Shown: positions 42,783-51,691, counted from the first letter of the stretch. The stretch: 64,000 nucleotides of DNA from an uncultured Bacteroidales bacterium (GCA_947303715.1 CAMYYY010000002.1:61370-125369); one strand, 5' to 3'. A program made the numbers and translations. The notes: generated by a model from the letters alone, not told the origin.

Positions 42783-44489
42783 ATGACCCTGACAAAAACC
42801 ATCATCCGAACCCTTATAGCAGCAGCGGCAACCCTGCCTCTGCTGCTTGTTTCTTGTCAACACAGAAATACGAACACCATAGCCAGCCTTCAGACTGCCG
42901 AAGAACTGCTGGAAACCAATCCCCGCGAAGCCCTCGCCCTGCTCGCGGAGATTGAAGATGGAAAATTGAAAATTGAAGATTATCCTGCGGAAGAGGCTGG
43001 TCAGAAGTCTGGAAAAAATCTTCCATCTTCAATTTTCAATTTTCAATCAAAAAAGGAGGCGGCTCTCTACGCCATCCTCCGCACACAGGCTGACTACAAG
43101 TGCTTCGTCCCCCTTACGTCCGACTCGCTCATCCGCGTGGCCACAGACTACTATGGCCGTCCGCGTCGTCCCCATTATCATGCTGCCATGGCGTGGTATT
43201 CGCTGGGTTGCGTCTGTGCCGAACAGGGCGACGATATTGGTGCCGTCGAAGCCTTCCTGACGGCACAGACCCTCTTCCCCGACACCACTTCGCGCTACTA
43301 TGCCCTATGCTGCCAGAACCTTGGCCACCACTACGCCAACCGCGGCATGTTTGACGATGCCCTCGCCACCTATCGCACCTTCGGCCGTTCGCCTGCCGTG
43401 TCGGAGCGCGACACGCTTGTCAACAACTACCACATCGCGCGCGTCCTTATTAATAGGGGCACAGCCGACGAAGCCGACACCCTCCTTCAGCGCCTCATCC
43501 GCCATCCCCGTGCCGCCGAGGGGCTGAAGCAGAAGGCTCACTTCGAGGCCGCCAAGCTCTGCTGCTACCTCCGCGAGGACTACCCCGCAGCCAAGGCGCA
43601 CGCCTACGACTGTCTGCGCGGCAAGACCTTCGGCGCTGTCTATAGCGTGTTGGGCGACGCCTACCTCGGATTGGGGCAAGCCGATTCCGCAGCCTACTGC
43701 TTCCGCCGCGCCCTTCACGAGGATGAAGAGCTCTTCACCCAAGCCAACATCTGCCGCAAGATGGCACCTCTAAGTCTCCAGTTAGGGTATCCAGACTCTG
43801 TTGCCTTCTATATGGAGCGCTACACCCTGCTGGCCGACTCGGCCTGGCGGCAATGGAACGGCACGGAACTTGCCGAACTCAACAGCCGTCACGAGATGGA
43901 GATGCAGTCGCGCCGCGAAAAGGCACGCCGCGAGCACCTTACCACCCTATTGGCTTCGTCGTTCGTCTTCGTCCTGCTCATCGTAGCCACCCTGTTCCTG
44001 TTGATTGAACGCTACCAGAAAAACCGCCTTATTCGTCTCCAGCAGCTGCTCTCGAAGGCCCGTCTGGAAATCCTGCGGCAGAAGGAGAAGATGGAGAGCA
44101 TGCAGTCCATACCCCCAGAGGAGAACCAGCAGCTGCTCGACTTACGCCGCGGACAATGCACCCTCAGCCGTCAGGCGTTCTTCCTCACCCCTTGGGCCAA
44201 GCGGCTCAACGAATTCGAAGTCAAGGGGCAGGATTTAACCCTTGAACAGAACAAGGAGCTCCGCGCCACGTTAGCCGACTGCTTTGCCGACGTCATGGTT
44301 GACCTGAAGAACGACTGCCCCTCGCTCAACCTCGACGAAGTCTATTACTGCCTCTACTCCTACCTCGGCATGAGCACCAACCTCATCGCCCAATGCGAGC
44401 GCAGCAACCCCACCGTACTCCGCAAGCGCAAGAGCCGCATCCGCAGCAAGGTTGGCGACGACTGGAGCATCCTTTTCTTTAACGCCTGA
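42783..44489 (+). CDS. Membrane TPR protein with C-terminal HTH (regulator 2)
   Basis: A 568-aa paralogue of the protein at 9461, with the same order: lipoprotein-like leader (MTLTKTIIRTLIAAAATLPLLLVSC), TPR-like exported region, membrane span near 388-408, coiled linker (LEILRQKEKMESMQ) and C-terminal HTH near 541-556 (NPTVLRKRKSRIRSKV). The start at 42783 is supported by the AAAGGAG Shine-Dalgarno-like sequence 8 bp upstream and by the promoter. Residues about 57-89 contain 23 residues that regulator 1 lacks; the DNA there is an inverted pair of heptamer arrays. It is probably autoregulated through the GTCACG operator. Confidence 0.8.
   Translation: MTLTKTIIRTLIAAAATLPLLLVSCQHRNTNTIASLQTAEELLETNPREALALLAEIEDGKLKIEDYPAEEAGQKSGKNLPSSIFNFQSKKEAALYAILRTQADYKCFVPLTSDSLIRVATDYYGRPRRPHYHAAMAWYSLGCVCAEQGDDIGAVEAFLTAQTLFPDTTSRYYALCCQNLGHHYANRGMFDDALATYRTFGRSPAVSERDTLVNNYHIARVLINRGTADEADTLLQRLIRHPRAAEGLKQKAHFEAAKLCCYLREDYPAAKAHAYDCLRGKTFGAVYSVLGDAYLGLGQADSAAYCFRRALHEDEELFTQANICRKMAPLSLQLGYPDSVAFYMERYTLLADSAWRQWNGTELAELNSRHEMEMQSRREKARREHLTTLLASSFVFVLLIVATLFLLIERYQKNRLIRLQQLLSKARLEILRQKEKMESMQSIPPEENQQLLDLRRGQCTLSRQAFFLTPWAKRLNEFEVKGQDLTLEQNKELRATLADCFADVMVDLKNDCPSLNLDEVYYCLYSYLGMSTNLIAQCERSNPTVLRKRKSRIRSKVGDDWSILFFNA
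42950..43048 (+). repeat. In-frame inverted heptamer element inside regulator 2
   Basis: Left arm 42950-42977: GATTGAA, GATGGAA, AATTGAA, AATTGAA. Right arm 43021-43048: TTCCATC, TTCAATT, TTCAATT, TTCAATC. Total 99 bp, 33 codons, frame kept. Confidence 0.88.
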
Positions 44490-44512
44490 GAAAAACCCTT
44501 CCACTCTCCATC

Positions 44513-44596
44513 TTTAATCTTCAATCCTCATTTTTCTTTTTCAATCTTCAATTCTCAATCAATAATCTTCAATCTTCAATTTTCAATCTTCAATCT
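44513..44596 (+). repeat. TTCAATC heptamer array
   Basis: About ten loosely conserved copies of TTCAATC/TTCAATT between regulator 2 and the operator of the LRR gene. Same family as the in-gene element at 42950, opposite arm orientation. Confidence 0.8.
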
Positions 44597-44688
44597 AAAA
44601 ATTTTCCCCATTTCATCGGAGTTTTTCCGTCACAATGGACATTTTTTGTCACAAAATAATCCCTCCCATTCATACAAAAAAGTAAAAT

Positions 44689-44745
44689 GTCACGTTTTTG
44701 TCACGCAAAAAGTTTGGAGGCCATCCCGTTTCATCCCTAAATTTG
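44689..44745 (+). promoter_or_regulatory. Direct-repeat operator/promoter, GTCACG type
   Basis: GTCACG at 44689-44694 and 44700-44705, TTTGGAGG from 44713, TAAATTTG at 44738-44745. Additional isolated GTCAC halves lie upstream (44631-44655). It drives the 862-aa LRR protein. Confidence 0.78.
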
Positions 44746-44776
44746 CATCAAGAAAAACCTCAAAACCGATTGAATC

Positions 44777-47365
44777 ATGAAAAAAAGATTTATTTCGATG
44801 GTAGTGGCTATGTTAGCCAGCATCACCTTCCTCTCGGCCTACGACTTCAAGGTTGATGGCATCTATTATAGTAAGGTAGATGACGGGAATGTATCTGTGG
44901 TTCAAGAATACATAGGCTCATCCTGTTATTGGGGTGAAATCATCATCCCGTCTACGGTAGAATACGAAGGGGTAAGGTACAATGTTAACAGCATTGGGGA
45001 TCATGCCTTTTCCCATTGTTACGACATAACAACTATTACGCTGCCGGGTACGATTACTTCCATTGGCGATTTTGCTTTTGTGTATTGTTCGAAAATGACT
45101 TCCATTGTTATCCCTAATAGCGTAACGAGCCTCGGGGATCGTGTGTTTTCGGGCTGTGACCAACTGACTTCCATTATCCTTCCTGATAGAATGACTCATT
45201 GGGGTGAAGGGGTCTTCGGTGGTTGTGAAAAACTTACTTCTGTTACCATTCCCAAGGGCTTGACCCGTATCGAAAGCGGTACTTTCTCTGGTTGCTCTAA
45301 CTTATCTTCGGTTATCATACCCGACGGCATAACCAGCATAGGCTCAAGCGCATTCAATCATTGCTATAAACTTTCATCTGTCTCCCTTCCTGAGAGTGTA
45401 ACTAGTATTGAAGGAGGTGCTTTCTATGAATGCAGCAGTCTGACTTCCATTGTTATTCCTAGCGGTGTCACCTGTATTGAAGAAAAGACATTCACCTGTT
45501 GCTACAATTTAACCTCCATTGTTCTACCTGAAGGCATCACGACTCTTGGCGATGAAACTTTTGCTGACTGTAGCGGCCTTACTTCTTTTAATATCCCTAT
45601 CGGGGTTACATCTATTGGTAATAATGTTTTCGAAAGATGTACAAACTTAAAATCGATATTCATTCCTAAAAATGTCTCCAAGATTGGGTATCATCCTTTC
45701 CCGACTACTTCCCTGATTTCCATTAAGGTAGATGATGATAATCCGTTCTACGATAGTCGTGACAATTGCAATGCGCTGATTGAGACGGCTTCGAACACTC
45801 TCATTGACGGATGTAGGAATTCAACTATCCCAAATGGGATTGATACCATTGGGGCAAGGGCTTTTGCCTATTGTCTCATCACCTCAGTCGTTATTCCCGA
45901 AAGTGTTGTCAGCATAAAATCCAGCGCTTTCGAGGAGTGTGTGGATCTGACGTCACTCACTTTGTCAGAAGGCTTGGAAAGCATTGGTGATAAAGCTTTC
46001 TTCTATTGTTATAATTTGACCTCATTGACTATTCCCAACAGCGTCACCAGTATTGATAATCACGCTTTTAGTTGCTGCTATAGTTTGGAATCCTTAATCC
46101 TTCCCAAGAAGATGACTAACATAGGCGCCTTTGCGTTCTCCAATTGTAGTGCCCTAGAATCTGTCGTGATTCCTGATGGAATTGTCATGATTGGGGACAA
46201 CTGTTTTTCTGATTGCAACAAGCTTTCCAGCGTCACTCTTCCCCAAAGCCTTACAAGTATCGGGTCAAGTGCTTTCCGCTATTGTAATTTGGCGTCAATT
46301 GTTCTTCCCAAAGGACTCAAGAAAATCAAGCAGGACGCCTTTGAATTTTGCTCTCCTCTTACACACATTACTTGCCTGGCGACCACTCCTCCGGATTGTT
46401 CCTATTTTACAACAGACTATTTTACATTTGGACCTTTTTCATCGTACGGAACACTTCACGTTCCATCAGGCTGTAAGGATGCATACGCTTCGGATGACTG
46501 TTGGAAGCATTTCGAAATAGTAGAAGATATAGGTGAAATGGCCTTTGGTATGGCTGGTGAAGAAGATTTAAGTGGGCATCCTTATTCGGGTACGCTCGTC
46601 GAAGGGTACACAAATTGCTTCATTTTCTCTCTTCAGGATAGTGTGCTCTACATCAACGGCTATTATGCAGGAAATCCTAAACTCACAACAAGGATGGCCT
46701 ATACTGTTGTCGGTCACGAAATATACTTGAATATGGCGTCAGATATGGACAAGGATACACACGCTTCTGGCGAAACGAAGCCCCTGGCGCTTGACGTTTC
46801 CATCGGAGGGTGCACGGAGGACTACTATTACATCTATCTCTCCGGCTATCAGGGCAAGACGGCTATCGTGGATGATTATACGCTTCACGAGACATCGTAC
46901 AAGGAATATGGTGTGCGTGCTTTTGTGCGCGAGAAACCGCCAAAGACGGACATCTCTACTGGGCAGAAGGATCCGAATGAAAAAAGCGACGTGGATGTGG
47001 TATGCCGCGTGCGGGGCATGGTCGGCGGACACTACCAGCAGCATGTAAGCTCCATAGAGGGTAACGTCATCTACATTGATGGCACTTATTCCAGTCAGGC
47101 GGAGGGTGACGAGGACGTGGAGGCCACAACTCCACTCGGCCAATTGCCAGCAGGGGACTATACGATAGTGATTAACGTGAAGGACATGGACGACGTAATG
47201 CCTCCCTTCTCGGCAACGCTGACGTTCAAAGTAACGCCGACGGGCGTGGAAGTGACCTCCATCGATGGTGCTGGGTACGTTATATTCAACCTTCAGGGCC
47301 ATCGCATCAGCCACGCAACCGAAGGAGTCTATATCAAAAATGGAAGGAAAGTGTTAATCAGATAA
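44777..47365 (+). CDS. Large BspA-like LRR_5 surface protein with an added beta module
   Basis: An 862-aa exported protein. The signal peptide (MKKRFISMVVAMLASITFLSA) is followed by the BspA opening (VDGIYYSKVDDGNVSVVQ) and about 22 LRR_5 repeats of 23 residues, broken once near 320 by DDDNPFYDSRDNCNALIETAS. From about 575 to 830 comes a beta-rich module homologous to the first half of the protein at 52222: both have YTVVGHEI versus YTIVGHDI, DVSIGGCTEDYYYI versus DVSIADCTKDYYYI, and KTDISTGQKDP versus KTDIVTGQKDP. The tail is FNLQGHR ... GVYIKNGRKVLIR. Likely an adhesin. Confidence 0.92.
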   Translation: MKKRFISMVVAMLASITFLSAYDFKVDGIYYSKVDDGNVSVVQEYIGSSCYWGEIIIPSTVEYEGVRYNVNSIGDHAFSHCYDITTITLPGTITSIGDFAFVYCSKMTSIVIPNSVTSLGDRVFSGCDQLTSIILPDRMTHWGEGVFGGCEKLTSVTIPKGLTRIESGTFSGCSNLSSVIIPDGITSIGSSAFNHCYKLSSVSLPESVTSIEGGAFYECSSLTSIVIPSGVTCIEEKTFTCCYNLTSIVLPEGITTLGDETFADCSGLTSFNIPIGVTSIGNNVFERCTNLKSIFIPKNVSKIGYHPFPTTSLISIKVDDDNPFYDSRDNCNALIETASNTLIDGCRNSTIPNGIDTIGARAFAYCLITSVVIPESVVSIKSSAFEECVDLTSLTLSEGLESIGDKAFFYCYNLTSLTIPNSVTSIDNHAFSCCYSLESLILPKKMTNIGAFAFSNCSALESVVIPDGIVMIGDNCFSDCNKLSSVTLPQSLTSIGSSAFRYCNLASIVLPKGLKKIKQDAFEFCSPLTHITCLATTPPDCSYFTTDYFTFGPFSSYGTLHVPSGCKDAYASDDCWKHFEIVEDIGEMAFGMAGEEDLSGHPYSGTLVEGYTNCFIFSLQDSVLYINGYYAGNPKLTTRMAYTVVGHEIYLNMASDMDKDTHASGETKPLALDVSIGGCTEDYYYIYLSGYQGKTAIVDDYTLHETSYKEYGVRAFVREKPPKTDISTGQKDPNEKSDVDVVCRVRGMVGGHYQQHVSSIEGNVIYIDGTYSSQAEGDEDVEATTPLGQLPAGDYTIVINVKDMDDVMPPFSATLTFKVTPTGVEVTSIDGAGYVIFNLQGHRISHATEGVYIKNGRKVLIR

Positions 47366-47404
47366 AAAAAGAATGTCATAAAAACATATTCTAAGAAGAC
47401 AACT

Positions 47405-48133
47405 ATGAAAAGAGATTTTTTTGCTTTGTTGTCGGTTGCATTGTGTGCGGCTGCCTTATGCGTAGGTCTTGCCTCCTGCGAGAAAGAAACTTCCATCGAG
47501 AAGCAACTGATGAACGGCCACAAGTATGTGGATCTTGGACTTCCCTCTGGCCTGATGTGGGCGACCTGCAATGTGGGCGCCTCCTCTCCAGAGAAATACG
47601 GCGACTACTTTGCCTGGGGCGAGACAGAAGAAAAGGACGAGTACTCCTGGAGCACATACAAGTGGTGCAACGGGGACCAGCCTGTTCTGACCTTTACGAA
47701 GTACAACACAGGCAATAGTCCTGGCACGGCAGACCACAAGACCACCCTTGACCTTTCTGACGATGCCGCGCATGCCAACTGGGGCGGAGATTGGCGAATA
47801 CCTACCCTTGAAGAATGGAATGAACTCAGAAACAGCGATAACGTCACGTGGGAATGGACAAGGCAAAAGGACGTATCAGGTTATCTGGTGACAAGTAAGT
47901 ATAACGGCAACTCCATTTTCCTTCCAGAAGCTGGCTTCCGCAGAGAATCGGATCTGGTCACCAAAAACCCGGGAGGCGATTATTGGACGTCGTCCCTACT
48001 GATTGACCCATACGATTCCGGATCAGCTTGGAACGTGGATTTCGGATATGACTGGCAGGCAGGTGACTCGCATGTTTACGACCATCGCCGATGCATCGGT
48101 CGTAGCGTCCGTCCTGTTTGTCAAATCAATTGA
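47405..48133 (+). CDS. Lipoprotein of the Fibrobacter-succinogenes-paralogous-domain type
   Basis: A 242-aa protein with a lipoprotein leader (MKRDFFALLSVALCAAALCVGLASC). The rest is the Fib_succ_major / DUF1566-like fold very common in Bacteroidales: YVDLGLPSGLMWATCNVGA, YFAWGETEEK, DAAHANWGGDWRIPTLEEW, then YWTSSLL and RRCIGRSVRPVC. The function of this domain is unknown; it lies on the cell surface in most predictions. It follows the LRR gene by 39 bp and is probably cotranscribed. Confidence 0.85.
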   Translation: MKRDFFALLSVALCAAALCVGLASCEKETSIEKQLMNGHKYVDLGLPSGLMWATCNVGASSPEKYGDYFAWGETEEKDEYSWSTYKWCNGDQPVLTFTKYNTGNSPGTADHKTTLDLSDDAAHANWGGDWRIPTLEEWNELRNSDNVTWEWTRQKDVSGYLVTSKYNGNSIFLPEAGFRRESDLVTKNPGGDYWTSSLLIDPYDSGSAWNVDFGYDWQAGDSHVYDHRRCIGRSVRPVCQIN

Positions 48134-48270
48134 CCTTTAAGAGCATTCCATCTATTCACTCCAAGCACTTTGCCGTTTGGCTGAGCTCTTGATAACTATC
48201 TCATAAGCGGAGAATCTGCTACTTGAAACAACCTGCAAATTGGAGAACATTCATACAAAAAAAGTAAAAT

Positions 48271-48326
48271 GGGACGTTTTTGGGACGCACAAAATTTGGA
48301 AGGGAACCTTCTTTATCCTATTTTTG
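48271..48326 (+). promoter_or_regulatory. Direct-repeat operator/promoter, GGGACG type
   Basis: GGGACG at 48271-48276 and 48282-48287, TTTGGAAG from 48295, TATTTTTG at 48319-48326 (20-bp spacing here). The preceding 22 bp (CATTCATAC, A-run, GTAAAATG) match those before the 44689 operator. It excludes the upstream ATG at 48269 as a start for the next gene. Confidence 0.75.
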
Positions 48327-48418
48327 CAGCGAAAAAGCAAAAAGTTGAAAATCCCATGCAGTATTATGGGCTTTTCAGCGTTTTAATAATAAAAAGGATA
48401 AACCTTAAAAATGACATT

Positions 48419-49027
48419 ATGAAAAAGATTCTATTTCTGGCCGTAGCCGCCATGATGGCTACTTTGAGTGTGAACGGACAAGATGCATACGCCGACCTGA
48501 AGCACGAGGTGGCTATCAGCACGGGCGCAGTCTCCACGTCGAATGTCATCGACATCTTTCAGATTGTAGCCGCGGTGGAGCAGCAGGATGGCGTCTCGTA
48601 CGATCTAAGGAATTTTCACGGCCCTTACTCCATTGAATACTTCTATCGCGCCAAGCCGTGGCTCGGCGTGGGCGGCATGTTCATTTATGGAAATGGCAAA
48701 ATAAAGGCCTCCGACACGAACAGCGGCGGGATGATAGCAGAGACGAAGGGCAACTACGTGTCGTTCCTGCCTGCTGTGAAGCTCGACTGGGTTCGCCGCC
48801 AGTACTTCGGCATGTACTCGAAAGTAGCCCTCGGCGCCACAATCCGCAACGTGCAACTCACGCGCGCCAGTTATTCGCGTAGCGACGAAGCCAAGACAAC
48901 GGCGCATCTCAATGGCCATGTGACGCTCGTCGGCATGGACTTCGGCAGCCCTCACTTCCGCGGCTTTGGCGAATTAGGTTTCGGCGAGCAAGGCGTACTT
49001 CTCATCGGCTTGCGGTATAAATTCTGA
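48419..49027 (+). CDS. Small outer-membrane beta-barrel protein
   Basis: A 202-aa exported protein. The start at 48419 gives a clean signal peptide (MKKILFLAVAAMMATLSVNGQ). The mature part alternates polar and hydrophobic residues in strand lengths (YSIEYFYRAKPWLGVGGMFIY, YFGMYSKVALGATIRNVQL) and ends LLIGLRYKF, with the terminal Phe typical of outer-membrane barrels. No named family is recognised. First gene of a three-gene unit behind the GGGACG operator, with a leader of about 90 nt. Confidence 0.8.
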   Translation: MKKILFLAVAAMMATLSVNGQDAYADLKHEVAISTGAVSTSNVIDIFQIVAAVEQQDGVSYDLRNFHGPYSIEYFYRAKPWLGVGGMFIYGNGKIKASDTNSGGMIAETKGNYVSFLPAVKLDWVRRQYFGMYSKVALGATIRNVQLTRASYSRSDEAKTTAHLNGHVTLVGMDFGSPHFRGFGELGFGEQGVLLIGLRYKF

Positions 49028-49060
49028 TTCGCTTAGGCGGCTCAATTATACATTATCATT

Positions 49061-49789
49061 ATGAAAAGATATCTTTTTATGATGGCATTCTTGTTGTGTG
49101 CCATAGTCGTGTGCGGCCAGAACAAGCAGGAGGTAATTCACTTAAAGAACGGTTCCATAGTGAAAGGCGCTGTGATTGGCGAACTGAATGATTCCATTGC
49201 CGTAAAGACAGCTGACGGATCAACGTTCATCTTTGCCGCCAGCGACATCAAGGAACGAACGGCAGAAGCGACTTCATTGGCGCAGCAAGTTGCGGCATCG
49301 GCTCAGGCAGACGTCCAGCCGCAGGTCGTATACATTGAACATGAAAAATCTCCTGCTTTGGCGGGATTCCTCTCCTTCCTTGTTCCTGGTGTTGGCCAGT
49401 TCTACAACGGCAATAATCAAGGCGGTTGGATTGACTTAGGCGAGTCTGTGGTTTCGTATGCGCTGATGTACGGAGGCTACCGGTCCCTCCTCACCAATGC
49501 CACACGCTACAACGAGACAGGAAACAGTCAGTACCTTATCAAGGAGGAAACAGGAGCATGGATGTTCCTTGCAGGACTTGTATGGGGTATAACCAATAAT
49601 ATCTGGTCTATTGTAGATGCCGTGAAAGGAGCGAAGACCGTGAATCGCGAGAACGGCTTTGCCATGTTCAACGTGGGAGGCGGAGTGTCGGTTGGCGCCC
49701 GTCCGCAACTGACCTACGAACAGCCGGAGTATGCTATGCACATACCCGCTTCGCTTAATGCCGGCATGAGCTTCCGCATCGCATTTTAA
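49061..49789 (+). CDS. Exported protein with TM2-like hydrophobic segment
   Basis: A 242-aa protein with signal peptide MKRYLFMMAFLLCAIVVCGQ. Residues about 25-65 form a small beta domain (VIHLKNGSIVKGAVIGELNDSIAVKTADG) like those that follow such leaders in Bacteroidetes. Residues about 95-115 contain SPALAGFLSFLVPGVGQFYNG, a TM2/DUF5683-like motif, and further hydrophobic segments follow. It is 33 bp after the barrel gene and 12 bp before the next, hence one operon. Function unknown. Confidence 0.78.
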   Translation: MKRYLFMMAFLLCAIVVCGQNKQEVIHLKNGSIVKGAVIGELNDSIAVKTADGSTFIFAASDIKERTAEATSLAQQVAASAQADVQPQVVYIEHEKSPALAGFLSFLVPGVGQFYNGNNQGGWIDLGESVVSYALMYGGYRSLLTNATRYNETGNSQYLIKEETGAWMFLAGLVWGITNNIWSIVDAVKGAKTVNRENGFAMFNVGGGVSVGARPQLTYEQPEYAMHIPASLNAGMSFRIAF

Positions 49790-49801
49790 TCTAATTCTCC
49801 A

Positions 49802-50920
49802 ATGAAAACAAAACGCTCAAACCGCATCTTCTGGCTCTTGATGATTACGTTCGTGCCGTTGCACCTGACGGCACAGGACTATGCCAGTAGCCGACATCTT
49901 TGGGAAGAGGGAGACCTCACATGGGAAGACTTTCTCGGCACTCCCGACGAATCAATCGCAAGAGGCGCTCTCGGCCTCAGTTACGGTTCGAAGTTGGGTG
50001 AGGTCAAGAAGGGGAAGACCACGTACAACTTCGTCAAGTACTTCACCTATGTGGACCGCTATGACTCCTGGGCCGTTGATAGTGTTCGTACGGATGGATA
50101 TCTGCTCTACAACCAGACGTTGTTCGACCTCTCGGAACTCTATTGCCGCAAAGCCACAAAGGAATACAGCAGCGCGAACTTCTCGGGCGACTCTGAAGAC
50201 CTTTTCCTCTTTTACTACAGACAGCTGTCGAAGCGCATGGATGAGCTTAATGAGAAGACCGATACGGGCAGAATCAGCCTCGCCGTTGAGGAATATTATC
50301 GCAACGTACAACAAGAACTTGAGGAGGAGGGAGAATTCGACCCTGTTAAGGCTGCCACCATCACCCCAAGGGGATCCGGCATAGGCATGTTTGTCGGCTA
50401 CAGCCTTCGTGCCCCCATCCGCGGCGAGTTCTCACCCACACATGGCATCACCTGGGGCTGGGATTTCCCCATCCGCAAATCGATGATTGGGCTTTCGGCG
50501 AGCATCGAAGGCTTTGGCCATAGCAACGTTTACCTTAATACCAAAGAAGGCCCCATCCATCAGAATGAAAAGGTCACATCCGGAAGCGCCGAACTCTACT
50601 ATGGCTATAATGCCCTCCGCACCAACAGCCTCTCGCTCTATCCCTTCGCAGGGGTTGGGGTATCCTTCTACGACGGGGAGAAATATGACGACGGTTCAGG
50701 GCATAATACCTCTAATGAAGTAAATAGTTTTACTGTTGAAGCCGGACTGATTGCCGATGTCATCCTGAGTTCAAATGTACGCCTTTTCGCTGGAGGACGC
50801 TCTGCATCGGAATACGGCTCGCTTCGCTTCCGCCCCTATTTTAGCTATGCCAACATGAGGGGTATCGGCTGGATGCCAAGCCTCAACCTCTCCGTCTCCT
50901 TTAATTTCTTGCTGCAGTAA
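49802..50920 (+). CDS. Exported protein with C-terminal outer-membrane barrel
   Basis: A 372-aa protein. The signal peptide MKTKRSNRIFWLLMITFVPLHLTAQ is followed by an N-terminal domain of about 165 residues (HLWEEGDLTWEDFLGTPDES is a recurring opening in Bacteroidetes secreted proteins) and a barrel-like half that ends LNLSVSFNFLLQ. The middle linker ends at PRGSGIGMFVGYSLRAP. No enzyme motif is visible. It closes the three-gene unit behind the GGGACG operator. Confidence 0.75.
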   Translation: MKTKRSNRIFWLLMITFVPLHLTAQDYASSRHLWEEGDLTWEDFLGTPDESIARGALGLSYGSKLGEVKKGKTTYNFVKYFTYVDRYDSWAVDSVRTDGYLLYNQTLFDLSELYCRKATKEYSSANFSGDSEDLFLFYYRQLSKRMDELNEKTDTGRISLAVEEYYRNVQQELEEEGEFDPVKAATITPRGSGIGMFVGYSLRAPIRGEFSPTHGITWGWDFPIRKSMIGLSASIEGFGHSNVYLNTKEGPIHQNEKVTSGSAELYYGYNALRTNSLSLYPFAGVGVSFYDGEKYDDGSGHNTSNEVNSFTVEAGLIADVILSSNVRLFAGGRSASEYGSLRFRPYFSYANMRGIGWMPSLNLSVSFNFLLQ

Positions 50921-50985
50921 CAATAAGAAATGAAAAAAACACTTTAGAACCCGTTCAGGCAGATTTTTCGATACGATGCATCACC

Positions 50986-51016
50986 ATCTCCCTGTTGCCT
51001 GCGAAGGCAGCGGAGA
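50986..51016 (+). repeat. GCCTGCGAAGGC hairpin, copy 2
   Basis: CTCC and TGCCT pair with AGGCA and GGAG around GCGA; TTTTT follows. Preceded by CGATGCATCACC as in copy 1. Probable terminator of the operon ending at 50920. Confidence 0.65.
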
Positions 51017-51045
51017 GTTTTTGCGCCGCCCAAACGGGGAATTTC

Positions 51046-51300
51046 GTTAAATTCGGATAATTCGCCGTTTAGAGATAGAAAACAGGAATAATCTTTGTCG
51101 GCGAATTGGGCGAATTGAACGAATGGCGTTTCGGCGTGGAGCTTCGCACGCCGAATGGAGTTTTTTTTGAAACACGAATGACCATAAGCGGACGGAGCAG
51201 CAAGAGCAAAAGAGCTTGCTCATTTTGCCGAGTCGTGACGGACGAAAACGAAGTCAATGATTCACGAATAATCCGCCCGAACGGAGAACTACGCGGATTA
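51046..51300 (+). repeat. Large dispersed repeat, copy B
   Basis: It matches copy A from TTCGGATAATTCGCCGTTTAG through the GGCGTGGAGCTTCGCACGCC hairpin to ACACGAATGACCATA. There it is interrupted by the 71-bp hairpin element and then diverges. Confidence 0.78.
51189..51259 (+). repeat. 71-bp covarying hairpin element, copy B
   Basis: CGGACGGAGCAGCAAG ... GAAAACGAAGTCAATG. The stem is GCAAAAGAGC with GCTC-A-TTTTGC, 10 pairs, one bulged A and a TT loop. Confidence 0.82.
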
Positions 51301-51353
51301 AGCGCCCGCCTTCCACACGAACGCATTTTTATAGTTTTTGCGAAAAAAATGCC

Positions 51354-51660
51354 AACACTTACCATTTTCCGCACAACGAATTATCATAGAGCGCCTTAGG
51401 AGTGGTAAGTGTTTGTTGAACACTTACCAAACACTTACCAAACACTTACCTGACTCCTAACAATCTTTTGCATCTCTTTTCCTATCTTCTTCCTAACTTT
51501 TTCCATATCCTAACTATTTCCTATAGATTCAGTTACCTTATTTGCTCTTGGGGTAAGCGTAATGGTAAGTCTTAGGTAAGTGTTGGGTAGGTGTTTGAGC
51601 AACACTTACCTCGGTTAATACGCTTTTTCATAGCGTGTTAGGACGAAAAAGGTAAGTGTT
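51354..51660. repeat. Inverted clusters of the 11-mer AACACTTACCA
   Basis: AACACTTACC occurs at 51354, 51419, 51430, 51441 and 51601; its reverse complement GGTAAGTGTT at 51404, 51575 and 51651 with variants at 51552, 51564 and 51586. The blocks 51404-51450 and 51564-51610 are mirror images, each a small hairpin plus two further units. No gene is present. Confidence 0.8.
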
Positions 51661-51691
51661 AGGGGTTTTTGATAAAAAACCACGAAAAAAT

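Noticed and set aside
51404..51610. Plasmid-type iteron origin
   Set aside because: No replication initiator gene is near and the window is chromosomal in content; left as an unexplained protein-binding-like array.
51354..51660. CRISPR array
   Set aside because: The repeated unit is 11 bp, contiguous and in both orientations, with no spacers and no cas genes.
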